Positions 11,096 through 24,426 of a DNA stretch of 64,000 nt are shown in pieces. The stretch is from NCBI GenBank assembly GCA_020080175.1, contig JAGHQL010000117.1, positions 1-64,000 of the forward strand, written 5' to 3'. A program made the position numbers and the translations under genes. The DNA is from Glutinoglossum americanum. Taxonomy: Eukaryota; Ascomycota; Geoglossomycetes; Geoglossales; Geoglossaceae. The notes below the pieces were generated by a model. The model was given only the letters and a program-made list of their open reading frames with translations, was not told the origin of the DNA and did no database searches. Every line of letters begins with the position of its first letter. Positions within the stretch are counted from its first letter, which is position 1.

Positions 11096-14000
11096 ATGTC
11101 CGATTTGAATCCTGAACTCTATACTGTGGCATGGCTCGCCCCCCTCGAGATCGAAGCACAAGCTGCCTCGCATATGCTGGATAACAGACACCGGGGCAGA
11201 TTTCCGATACGCCGCGGTGACGACTATGTGTTCCAAGCTGGTGATATGTGTGGACATAATGTCATCATTGCAACCCTTCCGGCAGGTCAAGAATACGGTA
11301 CGGGCTCCGCTGCCGCTCTCGCCAGCCAGGTGAAGAAGTTCCTTCCTAACCTATGGTTTGGATTGTTGGTTGGTGTTGCTGCTGGCCTTCCAAACTTCTC
11401 GCGAAGTCCCCCGCTTGATATCCGTCTCGGCGACGTTCTCGTGAGTCTTCCCACCAGCGAGAACACCGGACTCATAGCTTACGACTTGGGCAAAGAAACA
11501 GGGCAGAAAGGATTTCAGCCCTTGCGCTCCGGGAATGTCTTGGCCAATACAGAAACTATTGTTAGGTCGGCGATCGGTAGCATCAAGCTCTTAGCACCGA
11601 ATGATGCGGAGGTGATCTTTCCGTATTACGAGAACATTAAACACAAAAGCCATCCTAATGGCACGTTTGTGGACCCGGGCCAAGAGCAAGATATACTCTA
11701 CCAAGTTGACGATGACGGGAACGAGCATCTTGTGGAACGAGAAGAACGGCCAGGCGACAAGCGTATTCGAGTATGGTATGGTACTATAGGTTCCGGGGAT
11801 AAGCTGATGAAAGATGCTCGAAAACGGAATGAGCTGAGGGACAAGTACAACCTCATCGGCCTCGAGATGGAGGCGGCTGGGACCATGAACCGCATTCCCG
11901 TTGGCGTCATCCGAGGGGTCTGCGACTATGGGGATAAACATAAGAATAAGGAATGGCAACCGTATGCTGCAGCCATGGCTGCAGCCTATGCTAGGGCAGT
12001 CTTGTCTGAGGTTCCGGCAGGAACTATACCAAATAAGCCAGTGGCTCCACAGAATGGTCGGTACGAATGGCAAACGGACCCAGACAATCCGTGGAAAGAG
12101 TTCTTGGAAGACCTCGGCGAAAGCGACCCCGACACCGACATGTCCCGCATCAAAGACGATAAGGGCGGCTGGCTGGAAAACTGCTTTGACTGGATTCTTA
12201 AGGATGCACAACTAAAGGATTGGCAAGACAACAAAGACACTCGACTCCTATGGATAAAAGGTGATCCCGGCAAGGGAAAGACGATGCTGATGATCGGCCT
12301 CGTCAATGAGCTGACAGATCGACTGAGACTTCACGAGTCTTGTACCCTGTCGTTCTTCTTTTGTCAGAATACGGAGCCGCATCTCAATAACGGCGTATCT
12401 GTGCTTCGAGGTCTTATCTGGAAGCTGCTGAGCGAGAATCCTGCCTTGGGCTGCTATATCCCGAAAGAATACCGCCTTAAACCCAAGGACAAGCGCAAGG
12501 CTATGTTTGAAGAGTCAAACCCAAACATATTTTCTACCCTGAAGACGATGCTCTCTGCAATACTGAGAGATACCAGCTTCGAAGCGGTTTACCTTCTGGT
12601 AGACGCATTGGATGAGTGTGACAGAGGTTTAGACAGGCTCGTGGAGTGGATTGCCGACAACGCGGCCGACCCTCAGTCTAAGGCAAAGTGGCTCGTATCA
12701 AGTCGCTCCACTACGAAACTCGACCGGACTTTAAAACAAAAAAGCCACCAACGGAAAATTACTTTAGAACTGAACCACAAGCATATATCTCGGGCGGTCA
12801 CTCGGTTTATCAAGCAGAGGGTGGATAATTTAGCAAGTGAAGGTAGATACAGCGAGGAACTCAGAAGCAAGGTCCAGACGACATTAGAGGAGAAGGCCGA
12901 ATCAACGTTTCTTTGGGCGGCCTTGGTGTGCAAACACCTGAAAGGCGTTCCACGGTTGGAAATCATGATGGAACTCAACAAATTCCCGCCTGGACTGCCA
13001 TCCGTCTACGAAAGAATGATGCGACTAATTGAAAATCAGGGCGACAATACCAGCGGGCTCTGCAAGCGGGTTCTTTGCGTGATTATCATCGCCTACCGCC
13101 CCCTCACTCTTGAAGAGCTTGTCTCGATGGCGGAGCTACACAAATATCCGGTGGCTGACATTCGTGAACTTGTGAACCTCTGTGGCTCGTACTTGATCCT
13201 CCGCGATGAAACGATCCGTTTTTTGCACCAGTCGGCCAAGGATTACCTCGGACAGGTTGCAGAAGTCTTCCCCAGTGGACGTGAACATGAACATGGCCGA
13301 ATAGTAGAGCGCTCTCTGCAGGCCATGTCGAAAATTCTGAAGAAAGACGTCTACGGCCTTCGCCATCCAGGATTTCCAGTCCAGAAAGTCAACCCGCCCA
13401 ATCCAGATCCACTATCTCCAATCCGATACTCATGCTCCTATTGGATTAACCACCTTCTCGAGACGAGCAAAAAATTCCGTGATCATGATGCGCGGCACGC
13501 GATGGAGCCGTTCTTTAACAAGCACCTACTTCATTGGCTAGAAGCTCTCAGTCTTACGAGAGGCATACCGAATGTAGCTGTCATGATGAGCAAATTCGTG
13601 GATATGATCTTGGTAAGCCAAACGTGATATAACGTTATAGCCCTATTTCGAGCTGAATGGTAAAGCAGTTGGCAGATCAACATTCATTCGACAGCAATAG
13701 GTTTTATTCCCTAGTTCGAGATGTACGCCGACTTATCATGTACCACAAGTGGGCAATAGAGAATAATCCTCTCCAGGTGTATGCTTCGGCACTCGTCTTC
13801 AGCCCGGCCCGCAGCCCGGTGAAAAATTTGTTTGGGGAGGAGGAGCTAGAATGGATTAGAACCAAGCCGGCTATGCAAGACGATTGGAGTCCCTGCCTCC
13901 AGACGCTCGAGGGCCATAGCCCAATCACCTCAGTGGCCTTCTCGCATGATGATAAGTATCTCGCATCGGCATCGATTATCGTCAAAATCTGGGATACGGC

Positions 14001-15456
14001 TACGAGCGGCTACCTTCAGACGCTCAAGGGCCATAGCAACTTTGTCAACTCTGTGGCCTTCTCGCATGACGATAAGCATCTCGCATCGGCATCGGATGAT
14101 AAGACCGTCAAGATCTGGGATACGGCTACGGGTAGTTGCCTTCAGACACTCAAGGACCATAGCGGCTCAGTCAGCTCAGTGGCCTTCTCGCATGACGATA
14201 AGCATCTCGCATCGGCATCACATGACAACACCGTCAAGATCTGGGATACAGCCACGGGTAGTTGCCTCCAGACGCTCAAGGACCATAGCAGCCTGGTCAG
14301 CTCAGTGGCCTTCTCGCATGACGATAAGCACCTCGCATCGGCATCGGATATCGTCAAAATCTGGGATACGGCCTCGGGTAGTTGCCTTCAGACGCTCAAT
14401 GGTCATAGCGACTGGATCACTTCAGTGGCCTTCTCGCATGACGGTAAGCATCTCGCATCGGCATCGGATACCGTAAAGATCTGGGATACGGCCACGGATA
14501 GCTGCCTCCAGACGCCTAAGGACCATAGCGCCTGGGTCACGTCAGTGGCCTTCTCGCATGACGATAAGCATCTCGCATCGGCATCGGATGATAAGACCGT
14601 CAAGATCTGGGATACGGCTACGGGTAGTTGCCTCCAGACGCTTAAAGGCCATAGAAACTGGGTCAGGTTAGTGGCCTTCTCGCATGACGATAAGCATCTT
14701 GCATCAGCATCGCTCGACAATACCGTAAAGATCTGGGATGCGGTCACGGGTAGTTGCCTTCAGACGCTCAGGGGCCATAGCGGCTGGATCAATTCAGTAG
14801 CCTTCTCGCATGACGATAAGCATCTCGCATCGGCATCGGATACCGTCAAAATCTGGGATACGGCCACGGATAGCTGTCTTCAGACGCTCAAGGACCATAA
14901 CAGCTTGGTCACGTCGGTGGCCTTCTCGCATGATGATAAGCATCTCGCATCGGCATCGTATGATGGTACCGTCAAGATCTGGGATAGGGTCACGGGTAGT
15001 TGCCTTCAGACGTTCAAGGGCCATAGCGGCTGGATCAACTAAGTGGCCTTCTCGCATGACGATAAGCATCTCGCATTGGCATCGTCTGATAATACCGTCA
15101 AGATCTGGGATACGGCCTCAGGTGGCTGCCTCCAGGCGCTCGATATTGGTAAGGCACTTGAAAATTTATCATTCGATACTGCTGGTCAATATCTCCGCAC
15201 TGAAATCGGCGCTATCCTCTTAGATGTATCGTTAGCTTCAGGTACGGCTCCGAGTAGAACTGCCCACCAGAAGCCTCGATACCAAGGCATCGGTATAAGC
15301 TCTGACGGTAAATGGATCACACGCAATTCAGAGAACTTGCTCTGGCTGCCCTCAGAATATCGGCCATCACGCTCGACCGTGACAGCATCGACTGTCGCTA
15401 TCGGCTGTGCATCGGGACGGGTTTTAATATTCGACTTTATGATGCACAACTCCTAA
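11096..15456 (+). CDS. NLR1: PNP-NACHT-WD40 receptor with premature stop
   Basis: Exons 11096-13612 and 13669-15456 are joined by a 56-nt intron (GTAAGC donor, CTGAAT branch, CAG acceptor, phase 0). Residues about 8-310 form a nucleoside-phosphorylase (PNP_UDP) domain, ending GLEMEAAGTMNR and GVCDYGDKHKNKEW. A NACHT domain follows, with Walker A GDPGKGKT near 389 and Walker B YLLVDALDEC near 503. Residues about 915-1331 are ten WD40 units of 40 or 42 residues. In the tenth unit the codon for Ser in WIN-S-VAFSH is TAA (15040-15042), so the product ends at 1296 instead of 1434 residues; the frame is otherwise open to 15456 and the family's C-terminal tail is preserved. Proteins of this plan act in fungal self/non-self recognition, with the repeats binding the ligand and NACHT oligomerising. 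The stop removes part of the last blade and the tail, so this allele may be inactive or ten-bladed. Confidence 0.85.
13893..15145 (+). repeat. High-identity WD40 tandem repeats
   Basis: Ten DNA repeats of 126 or 120 nt encode WD40 blades that are nearly identical at framework positions (VAFSHDDKHLASAS, TVKIWDTATGSCLQTL). They vary mainly at a few surface codons, such as those after GHS or DHS. Units 1, 4, 5 and 8 lack six bases, giving SASDIV or SASDTV in place of SASDDKTV. Such near identity with focused variation is what is known for repeats under concerted evolution in fungal allorecognition genes. Confidence 0.85.
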
Positions 15457-15531
15457 GCTAGTAGTTCTTGATTTCATCCATTTGTCTATCTGTTACGTTG
15501 ACCGGACACTAAGAGTACCGAATAAGGTCAA

Positions 15532-15612
15532 ATGCCGCTGTCATATGCTGCACGAAATGGGCACGAGGTGGTGGTGAAGCTACTGCTCGCGAAGGGCGCT
15601 GAGAAATCCTAA
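15532..15612 (+). pseudogene. Orphan ankyrin-repeat C-terminus
   Basis: A 26-residue frame reads PLSYAARNGHEVVVKLLL, then AKGAEKS and stop TAA at 15610-15612. It is a single consensus ankyrin repeat with a natural-looking C-terminal end, 75 bp after the WD40 receptor's stop and on the same strand. It resembles the ankyrin units of NLR2 ([18 protein letters not shown]). No ankyrin gene lies upstream of it. I infer that it is the tail of an ankyrin-type receptor lost when the present WD40 gene or its 3' end was placed here. Confidence 0.7.
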
Positions 15613-16464
15613 TAGCTTGACCTGCCATGATGCCTTTGCAGTATCAAGTATTTATACCACATATATGTTATTATTAAAACAACTCTGATAGAGAGGGGCC
15701 TGGGGGGGCTGATGTTTATATACTGTTGGAATATTGCTACCCAACGGTATATTTCGAATATTATTGGCAAACCGGTCTGTGGCAAAAAGATGATGATAAA
15801 TTGGAATGTTCGAGATATTTCCATCTGTCACTAAAGTCTACCACCTCTTATGGTGTCTCTCTTATTAAACCGGCAATCCTCCTAGTAAAGGCGAAGCAGA
15901 GCAAGAGATATATATGCTCTGCTGAGTGCTAAGGAAAGCAGGGTTCATAAGCACCTTCCTAATTAGGAAGTGATCAGTCATAGTTTAGAAGGACTGGACG
16001 TCATGAAAGCCTCAATATGAGGTATCATGACTTTATGACTTCATAAAAGTCCGTGCGAGCAATGCTCGGGCCTCATGTTGTCAGCCGGGCATTGCTCTGA
16101 GGTCATAACCCCTGAGCGGAATGCTCCGAGGGCATGCCTCGCAACAAAGCCTATCAACAAAAGCCTCCGATAGCTTTCGGTGTGTAGTTTGCAGGTGCCA
16201 TCTGAGGACCGCGAACTTTCTAACTTCACGACTGACCAGTTAAAAACTAGTCTTTAACTAGTTCTAAACCGCTCATAAGCTGGCCCAACGCTACCGGTTC
16301 CCCGAACCGTTTTTCTACTAAGTGCTTTTTTAGTGCCATATTGCGACATCGACCAGGCCCAACACTTCCATGATCACAGCTTCCTCCTAAAGGATACCTG
16401 GTTCCCTGGCAAAAGCGGCAGTGGGTCTCCACCCAGGTTTTCTCTACTCAAGAGTTTCGATACA
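15613..16464. other. Intergenic between NLR1 and LYS12
   Basis: No gene recognised. AT-rich to about 16000, then short imperfect palindromic phrases containing ATGCTC around 16060-16130. The LYS12 promoter and leader lie towards the right end. Confidence 0.4.
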
Positions 16465-17758
<1,294 letters not shown>

Positions 17759-17809
17759 ATGGTCATACATAGGGGATAGCGTCCGCCCCCATATATATGC
17801 GATTTCTCA

Positions 17810-18032
17810 CTGTAGCTGCTACCAGCTCCACTGCAGTATTCCTCAGCAGTATCGGTAATGTCCGATGGATCTTGGTGACTCAGTCTATAGGTAGGAACTT
17901 ATTGGTATAGATTGTAGAGTTTCCAGAACATGGAATCACCCGGAAAAGATAAGTGGACGGCGCTAAACATGTTCAGCCACCAGCCCAGCCCGCTTGCGCG
18001 AGCATAGAGCGGCGGTATTCTGTTATCTTGGC
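17810..18032 (+). repeat. Dispersed direct repeat, copy B
   Basis: Shorter partner of the element at 9671-10362, same orientation. It begins TGTAGCTGCTACCAGCTCC, includes GGATCTTGGTGACTC and GGCGCTAAACAT, and ends in TTCTGTTATCTTGGC. It starts 52 bp after the LYS12 stop codon. Together the two copies bracket NLR1, the orphan ankyrin end and LYS12. Confidence 0.6.
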
Positions 18033-18711
18033 TGTGGAGCCTCGAGTGGTTCCGCCTCCGAAGTGGCTAATGTGGGGTTCCCTGGAAACCACTACTGCCC
18101 ACGATAATCAGTCAGTGTATCAACATCACTCATTCTACATCTTGCTCATCTCTTCCCCATCGCAACAAGGGTGTGGCCGGAGCGGGTCGGCCGCCACCAG
18201 CCACAACTCACAGGCTACTAACCTTGACACTCCTAGCTATCAAGCTCTTAGTCTTCCCGCTAAATAACAACGTCATACTTATTATCAAGATAAACTTTGG
18301 TGTAGGCGTAGGCGTAGGCAATCTTTTTCGTTCTATACGAGTTCGATAGGTCCGATCAGAGCCACAGCAAGTTGATGTGGTAGCCGCCGTTGCATTGCGC
18401 CTAACAGCCCGCCAGATTTCAGCTCGTGAGGCAGAATCAGTCACAGTATCTCCACCTTACCTTCCATTCCCCTTTTCTTCTTATAAGCTCTCGCATTCTA
18501 TCCTGTTTCCTTCAAAGAGATTTATACCTGCTCTTTGCGAGATGCTAAGCGCTTAATTTCGTTTTGAGCAAGTTGAGCCCATCGAATTTCACTAAAGCCC
18601 CTACAACCGAACAGAACTGACCAAATTTAGTTGAACACCTGCATCCGAATTCATCCTCTCGAAGACTCACGTCTTGATATAGTTCTATTCCATGGTCAAA
18701 GTCCTTAGAAG
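18033..18711. promoter_or_regulatory. NLR2 upstream region
   Basis: About 680 bp without a recognised gene between the repeat copy and the NLR2 start. It contains a short GTAGGC tandem run at 18302-18319 and pyrimidine-rich stretches near 18470. It is presumed to be promoter and leader; no specific operator identified. Confidence 0.4.
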
Positions 18712-21700
18712 ATGCCGAAGCGAGAATTTGAGCTTGAGAATAATCAAGAAGCTACATCGGGCACAGAGAAAAGGAGGAAGATAGATTGTGATGATGCTCG
18801 AACACTAGTAGCTAACATCCCTGGGCTGGGGTTAGCTCATGTCGATTACACAGTTGGCTGGGTCTGCGCTATAACTACAGAATATGTTGCTGCGCAAGCT
18901 TTTCTCGACGAAAAGCATAGGGGACCGGAATATGTGTCTCCCAATGACAGCAACCATTACACATTAGGCAAAATCGGGAAACACAATGTCGTTATCGCTG
19001 TCTTACCCGACGGGGAGTATGGAACATCCTCTGCAGCAGGCGTCGCAAGAGACATGCTGCACAGCTTTCCCAATATCAGGATCGGTCTGATGGTCGGCAT
19101 TGGCGGCGGTGCACCAAGTCGAAAGTATGATATTCGTCTTGGCGACATCGTTGTCAGCGCTCCTCATGGTGGGGAAGGTAGTGTGTTTCAATATGACTTT
19201 GGCAAAACAATCCAAGATCAGAACTTCCGGCCAATGGGTTTCTTGAACCAGCCACCAATGGTCCTGCGGACAGCGGTGAGCGGACTCAAGGCGCAGTATG
19301 AGAGCGAAGGACATCAGCTTGAAGAGGCTATAAATCGTATTCTTGAGAAGAAGTCAAGATTGCAGAAGAAGTATCAGCGACCGGGCCCCAGAAGCGACAG
19401 GCTGTATCAAACCGGAGTCATACATCCTCCAAACGACGAAGCAAGCTGTGCAGAAGTCTGTGGTGATGATTCGTTAATACTGCGGCACCAACGGGCCGAA
19501 GATGAGGATAATCCGGCAATTCACTATGGTCTGATTGCTTCGGCGAACCAGCTAATGAAGGACGCTTTACTTCGGGATAAATTTGCAATGGAAAAGGACG
19601 TTCTGTGTTTTGAGATGGAAGCCGCAGGGCTGATGAACCAATTTCCCTGCCTAGTCATTCGTGGCATATGCGACTACTCAGACACCCATAAGAACAAGGA
19701 GTGGCAAGGGTATGCAGCAATGGCGGCGGCTGCATACGCGAAAGATCTTCTCTATCAAATTCCCGCAAACAAGATCGAGACTGAAAATAGAATCAGCGAT
19801 CTTCTCTCTGGTGGTTAGTGATTCTCGGGCCTATGTCGAGATGGTAATGAGTGTCTAATAGTAGATGCAGTCCTTAACACTGTTTCTAGAACCAGAGCAA
19901 ATGTTGAAACAATGACGTCCAAGTTGGATAGAAATGAAGATCTCGAGATTCTCAACTGGCTCACGCCAATCGACTACGGCCCTCAGCAAAGTGACCTCAT
20001 TAAGAGACGACAGGAAGGAACAGGAACATGGCTGCTACATACAAACAAATTTAATACATGGCTCAATCAAAGGAAAAAGGCTCTCTACTGCTCAGGTATT
20101 CCAGGAGCGGGCAAAACAATTCTCACATCTATCGTCATAGACCACCTCTGCTCTAAATATCGAACCGATTTTAGTGTCGGCATCGCATACCTATACTGCA
20201 ACTTCCGACAGCAGCACCAGCAGAAGCCTGAAGATCTGCTCTTGAGTCTTCTTAAGCAGTTAGCCCAAAAGCGAATGTCTGTACCTGAAAGTATAAAAAC
20301 ACTTTACGAATACCACAACCGCGAGCGAACCCGGCCATCATTCAATGAAATCCTAGAGGCCTTGGAATCCGTCGCCGCCCAGTATTCAAGAGTCCTTATT
20401 ATAGTTGATGCACTTGACGAATGCAGTGTTTTCGATGGTGGACGCCAGAAGTTCCTATCAGCGATCTTCAACCTTCAAGGCATCATTGGGGCAAATATCT
20501 TTGCTACCTCTCGGATTAACGATAATATTGCGAAGCTGTTTGAAGCGGCCCTATCTCTCCAGATCCGTGCGAGGAACGAAGATGTTGAGAGCTATCTGGA
20601 CAGGCAGATGTCACTTTTGCAGCCCGATATTTTGGATGACGCCCTTCGAGGCATGATTAGGGGGGAAGTCATTAGAGCTGTTGACGGAATGTACGCAAAA
20701 CCTTCCATTAAATACCGTACGGATCCGTTTTGATCTCGATTTTAGGTTCCTCCTTGCGCAGCTACACATGGATACTATTATGGACCAGCCGACGAAGGGA
20801 GACATTAAAGAAGCATTGCAGCATCTAACTAAGGGAATAAACGGGTTAGATGAGACTTATAAGCAGGCGATGGAAAGAATTGAACATAATGGGAGTCGCA
20901 TTCGAGAACTCGCGAAACGTATTCTGGCATGGATCATCCATGCCAAAAGGCCACTTTCTACTGCAGAGCTTCAACACGCCCTTGGTGTCAGACCTCTTAC
21001 AAAAAAGCTGGATAGAGACTACATTCCGAGCGTTCAGGTCCTACAATCTGTGTGCGCCGGTTTAGTCACTATTGATGAGCAGAGTGGAATTGTCCGCTTG
21101 GTCCACTATACGACGCAAGAATACTTTGAACGGACATGGACTTCTTGGTTTCCCAATGCCCAGATAGACATCACAAATACCTGTGTTACCTACCTGTCAT
21201 TCGACGTCTTTGAGACGGGTTTCTGTCGATCCGATAGAGAGTTTGAAACACGATTGCAGGCGAACGTCCTTTACGACTATGCAGCGCGAAATTGGGGCCA
21301 TCATGCTCACACAGCATCGATTGAGGAAGACTTGATTCTCAGCTTTTTGGAGAATAGATCCAAGGTCTCCGCTGCCAGCCAGGCGATGATGGCTTCCAGA
21401 AACTACTCTGGCTACAGCCAAGGAGTGCCAAGGCAAATGACAGGAATACACGTTGCAGCATACTTTGGACTAGTGGGGACGATAATGGCTCTACTAAAGG
21501 ATGGGCATAACCCAAATGTCCAGGATTCATACCATCGGACGCCACTGTTGTGGGCTGCAATGAGTGGGCACGGCGCGGTAGTGAAGCTGCTGCTTGAGAA
21601 TGGCGCTGAGCTAGAGTTCAAGGACTCTAACCGGGGTCGGACGCCACTGTCGTGGGCTGCGGAGAAGGGGCACGACGCGGTAGTGAAGTTGCTGCTCGAG

Positions 21701-23350
21701 AAGGGCTCTGAGCTAGAGTCCAAGGACTTTAACAATGGTTGGACACCATTGCTGTGGGCTGCAGTGAATGGGCATGACGCGGTAGTGAAGCTGCTGCTTG
21801 AGAATGACGCTGAGCTAGAGTCCAAGGACTCTGACTATGGTTGGACACCGTTGTCGTGGGCTGCAGTGAATGGGCATGACGCGGTAGTGAGGCTGCTGCT
21901 TGAGAAGGGCGCTGAGCTAGAGCCCAAGGGCCCTAACAGTGGTCGGACACCATTGTCGTGGGCTGCAGAGAAGGGGCACGACGTGGTAGTGAAGTTGCTG
22001 CTTGAGAATGGTGCTGAACTAGAATCCAAGGACCCTAGCTTTGGTTGGACACCACTGTCGTGGGCTGCAGAGAAGGGGCACGACTCGGTAGTGAAGCTGC
22101 TGCTTGAGAATGGTGCTGAGCTAGAGTCCAAGGACTCTATCCAGCGTCGGACGCCACTGTCGTGGGCTGCAGTGAAGGGGCACGATGCGGTAGTGAAGCT
22201 GCTGCTTGAGAAGGGCGCTGAGCTAGAGTCCAAGGACCCTGGCTATGGTCGGACACCGCTGTCGTGGGCTGCAGAGAAGGGACATGACGCGGTAGTGAGG
22301 CTGCTGCTTGAGAAGGGCGCTGAGCTAGAGTCCAAGGACCCTGTCTATGGTCGGACACCGCTGTCGTGGGCTGCACAGGAGGGACATGACGTGGTAGTGA
22401 GGCTGCTGCTTGAGAAGTGCGCTGAGCTAGAATCCAAGGACCCTGTCTATGGTCGGACACCACTGTCGTGGGCGGCAGAGGAAGGGCACGAGGCCATAGT
22501 CAAGCTGCTGCTCAAGACGGGCAAGGTCAGCATCGACTCGAAGGACAAGGACGGTCGGACGCCGCTGTCGTGGGCGGTAGAGGGGATGCCGTGGTTGTGG
22601 GCACCGAAGAAGGGCCACGAAGCCATAGTCAAACTGCTACTCGAGACGGGCAAGGTCGACGTCGACTTGAAGGATAACTCCGGTCGGACGCCGCTATCGT
22701 GGGCGGCAGAGAAGAGGCACGAGGCCATAGTCAAGCTGCTACTCGAGACGGGCAAGGTCGACGTCGACTCAAAGGATAACTCTGGTTGGACGCCACAATT
22801 ATGGACAAAAGAAGAGATGCGGTTGTTTAAAAGCCAATACTGTGAAAATCATGCCCTTCAAGACTATCGGACGCAACTTGTACTCCTTGAGCGACAAAAC
22901 AGGAAGCGATTGCTAATGACTAACGATAGCATACGCTGCGAGGCTGTGGTGAAGTTGCTGCTCGTGATGGACGGTGTTAACCCGAACCCCAAGGGTACGG
23001 ACGGTCGGACGCCGTTGTCGTGGGCGGCAGAGAAGGGGCATGAGACCATAGTCAAGCTACTACTCGAGACGGACAAGGTCGATGTTGACTCGAAGGATAA
23101 CTCCGGTCGGACGCCATTGTCGTGGGCGGCAGAGGAGGGGCACGAGGCCATTGTCAAGCTGCTGCTCAAGACGGGCAAGGTCAACATCGACTCGAAGGAC
23201 AAGGATGGTCGGACGCCGCTGTCACGGGTGGCAGGTAGGGTGCGGCCGTCGTGGGTGGCGAAGACGGGGCACAAGACCGTGGCGAAGTTGCTACTCGTGG
23301 AGGGCGCAAAGGAATCCCAATTATCTGACCCGGCCATATTGCTTTCCTAG
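18712..23350 (+). CDS. NLR2: PNP-NACHT-ankyrin receptor, 1508 aa
   Basis: Exons 18712-19813, 19871-20690 and 20746-23350; introns of 57 nt (GTTAGT donor, CTAAT branch, GCAG acceptor) and 55 nt (GTACGC donor, TTTAG acceptor). Exon lengths sum to 1509 codons with no stop. Residues about 45-355 are a PNP_UDP domain ([49 protein letters not shown]). The NACHT domain has Walker A GIPGAGKT near 443 and Walker [12 protein letters not shown] near 545. A winged-helix-like stretch follows ([15 protein letters not shown]). Residues about 873-1500 hold roughly 17 ankyrin repeats. A Lys-rich N-terminus (EKRRKID) precedes the PNP domain. Fungal NLRs of this plan are thought to sense non-self and trigger cell death, with the PNP part as effector. 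It looks intact and is the best functional receptor candidate here. Confidence 0.9.
21442..23330 (+). repeat. High-identity ankyrin repeat array
   Basis: About 17 ankyrin units, most of 34 codons, with framework [20 protein letters not shown] repeated almost unchanged. Two subtypes occur: an early block with [10 protein letters not shown] loops (to about 22480) and a later block with [11 protein letters not shown] loops. The unit at about 22555-22660 contains an extra copy of a short Trp-rich segment ([14 protein letters not shown]), and a non-canonical insert occupies about 22795-22940 before the pattern resumes. Confidence 0.85.
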
Positions 23351-24426
23351 TATAAAATCTCTCCACCATATATGAAAGTCATATTTATATGTTGTACGCA
23401 TAAGCGTTATAGTCGTCGGCTAGAAGACACCATTTCGTTAATGGCCGACCTGCTCCAGCCACACCCTTGTCGAGATATGCTGAATTCGATAGGATTGTAG
23501 GAGAAAATAATGGACGGGAAAACTGAGTCACATATGGTGCAGCTGATTGTAGACAATGCCATTTGATTACATACACATCGTGTTTTATAATGGCGGTCTC
23601 TTAGGCCATTCGTATGTACCGTCTAGTACTATTGTTTGATGCTTGACTTAGTTTGGCAAGACGACTACCAAGGGTGGTGCGGGTAAAACCTCAGTTGCGC
23701 GCTTGAGGGAAAGCCGGTTTTGCAATCGACTATATTGAAACCGTTTAATTTAAGCTCTGAAGTTGCGAAATCGGACACATCTCTAGGGGATGAAACTAGA
23801 GTCAATTTGGGTGACTCATGGTGTTATTGCTGATTTACTTGTTTCTTGAACTTTGAATAGCAGCACATCAACTAAAGCTAAACCTTTTAGATCATCCTCA
23901 CACATATCCCCTATGGATATTTTATTCTCTACCCACCTGGACACTTTACCCTCCAAGACAAGCCGAGTTTGAGCAGGAAGCTAATTCTGGAAGGAGTAAG
24001 AACAGGACCGTTTTCATCCAGGGACTGACCTAGTCAAATTTGACTGATGACACCACTCCCACAACGGCCAACACCTGCACCTGTCTCGGGATGGATTACT
24101 TTGACTGGGGCAGTTGATCGTTTTCTTTGGTGGGCACGAGTTTGAAGAGTTTCAATTGTTTTTTTGATATTTTTCCGTGGAATTTTATTCTTGCTCGCCC
24201 TCAATTAAGGGGGCACGGGATAAGATCCTAAACCAGACCATCTTGGTAGGGCGGCCTCACCCTACTTCCAGTTTTCTTCAGAACATCCCCCAGCATGAAT
24301 ATCGCCGCCGAGTTATTTTAATGGTTACTCCAGATAGGGTGGATCAGATGAGTAGCCAAATATGTATGTACTAATAGTCAACTTATTTAAAAGGTCAGCA
24401 CTGTTCACCCATCTGGGCGGGAAGGA
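23351..24426. other. Intergenic after NLR2
   Basis: About 1.1 kb without a recognised gene. Short frames at 23385-23576 (minus) and 24177-24374 (plus) show no family features. AT-rich with no clear repeats. Confidence 0.4.

Noticed and set aside
13893-15145. Regularly spaced repeats resembling an array such as CRISPR
   Set aside because: Units encode WD40 blades in one open frame, with no separate spacers; the genome is eukaryotic.
20681-20745. Frame shift between the NACHT part and the ankyrin part of NLR2
   Set aside because: A normal 55-nt intron (GTACGC to TTTAG) joins the frames exactly.
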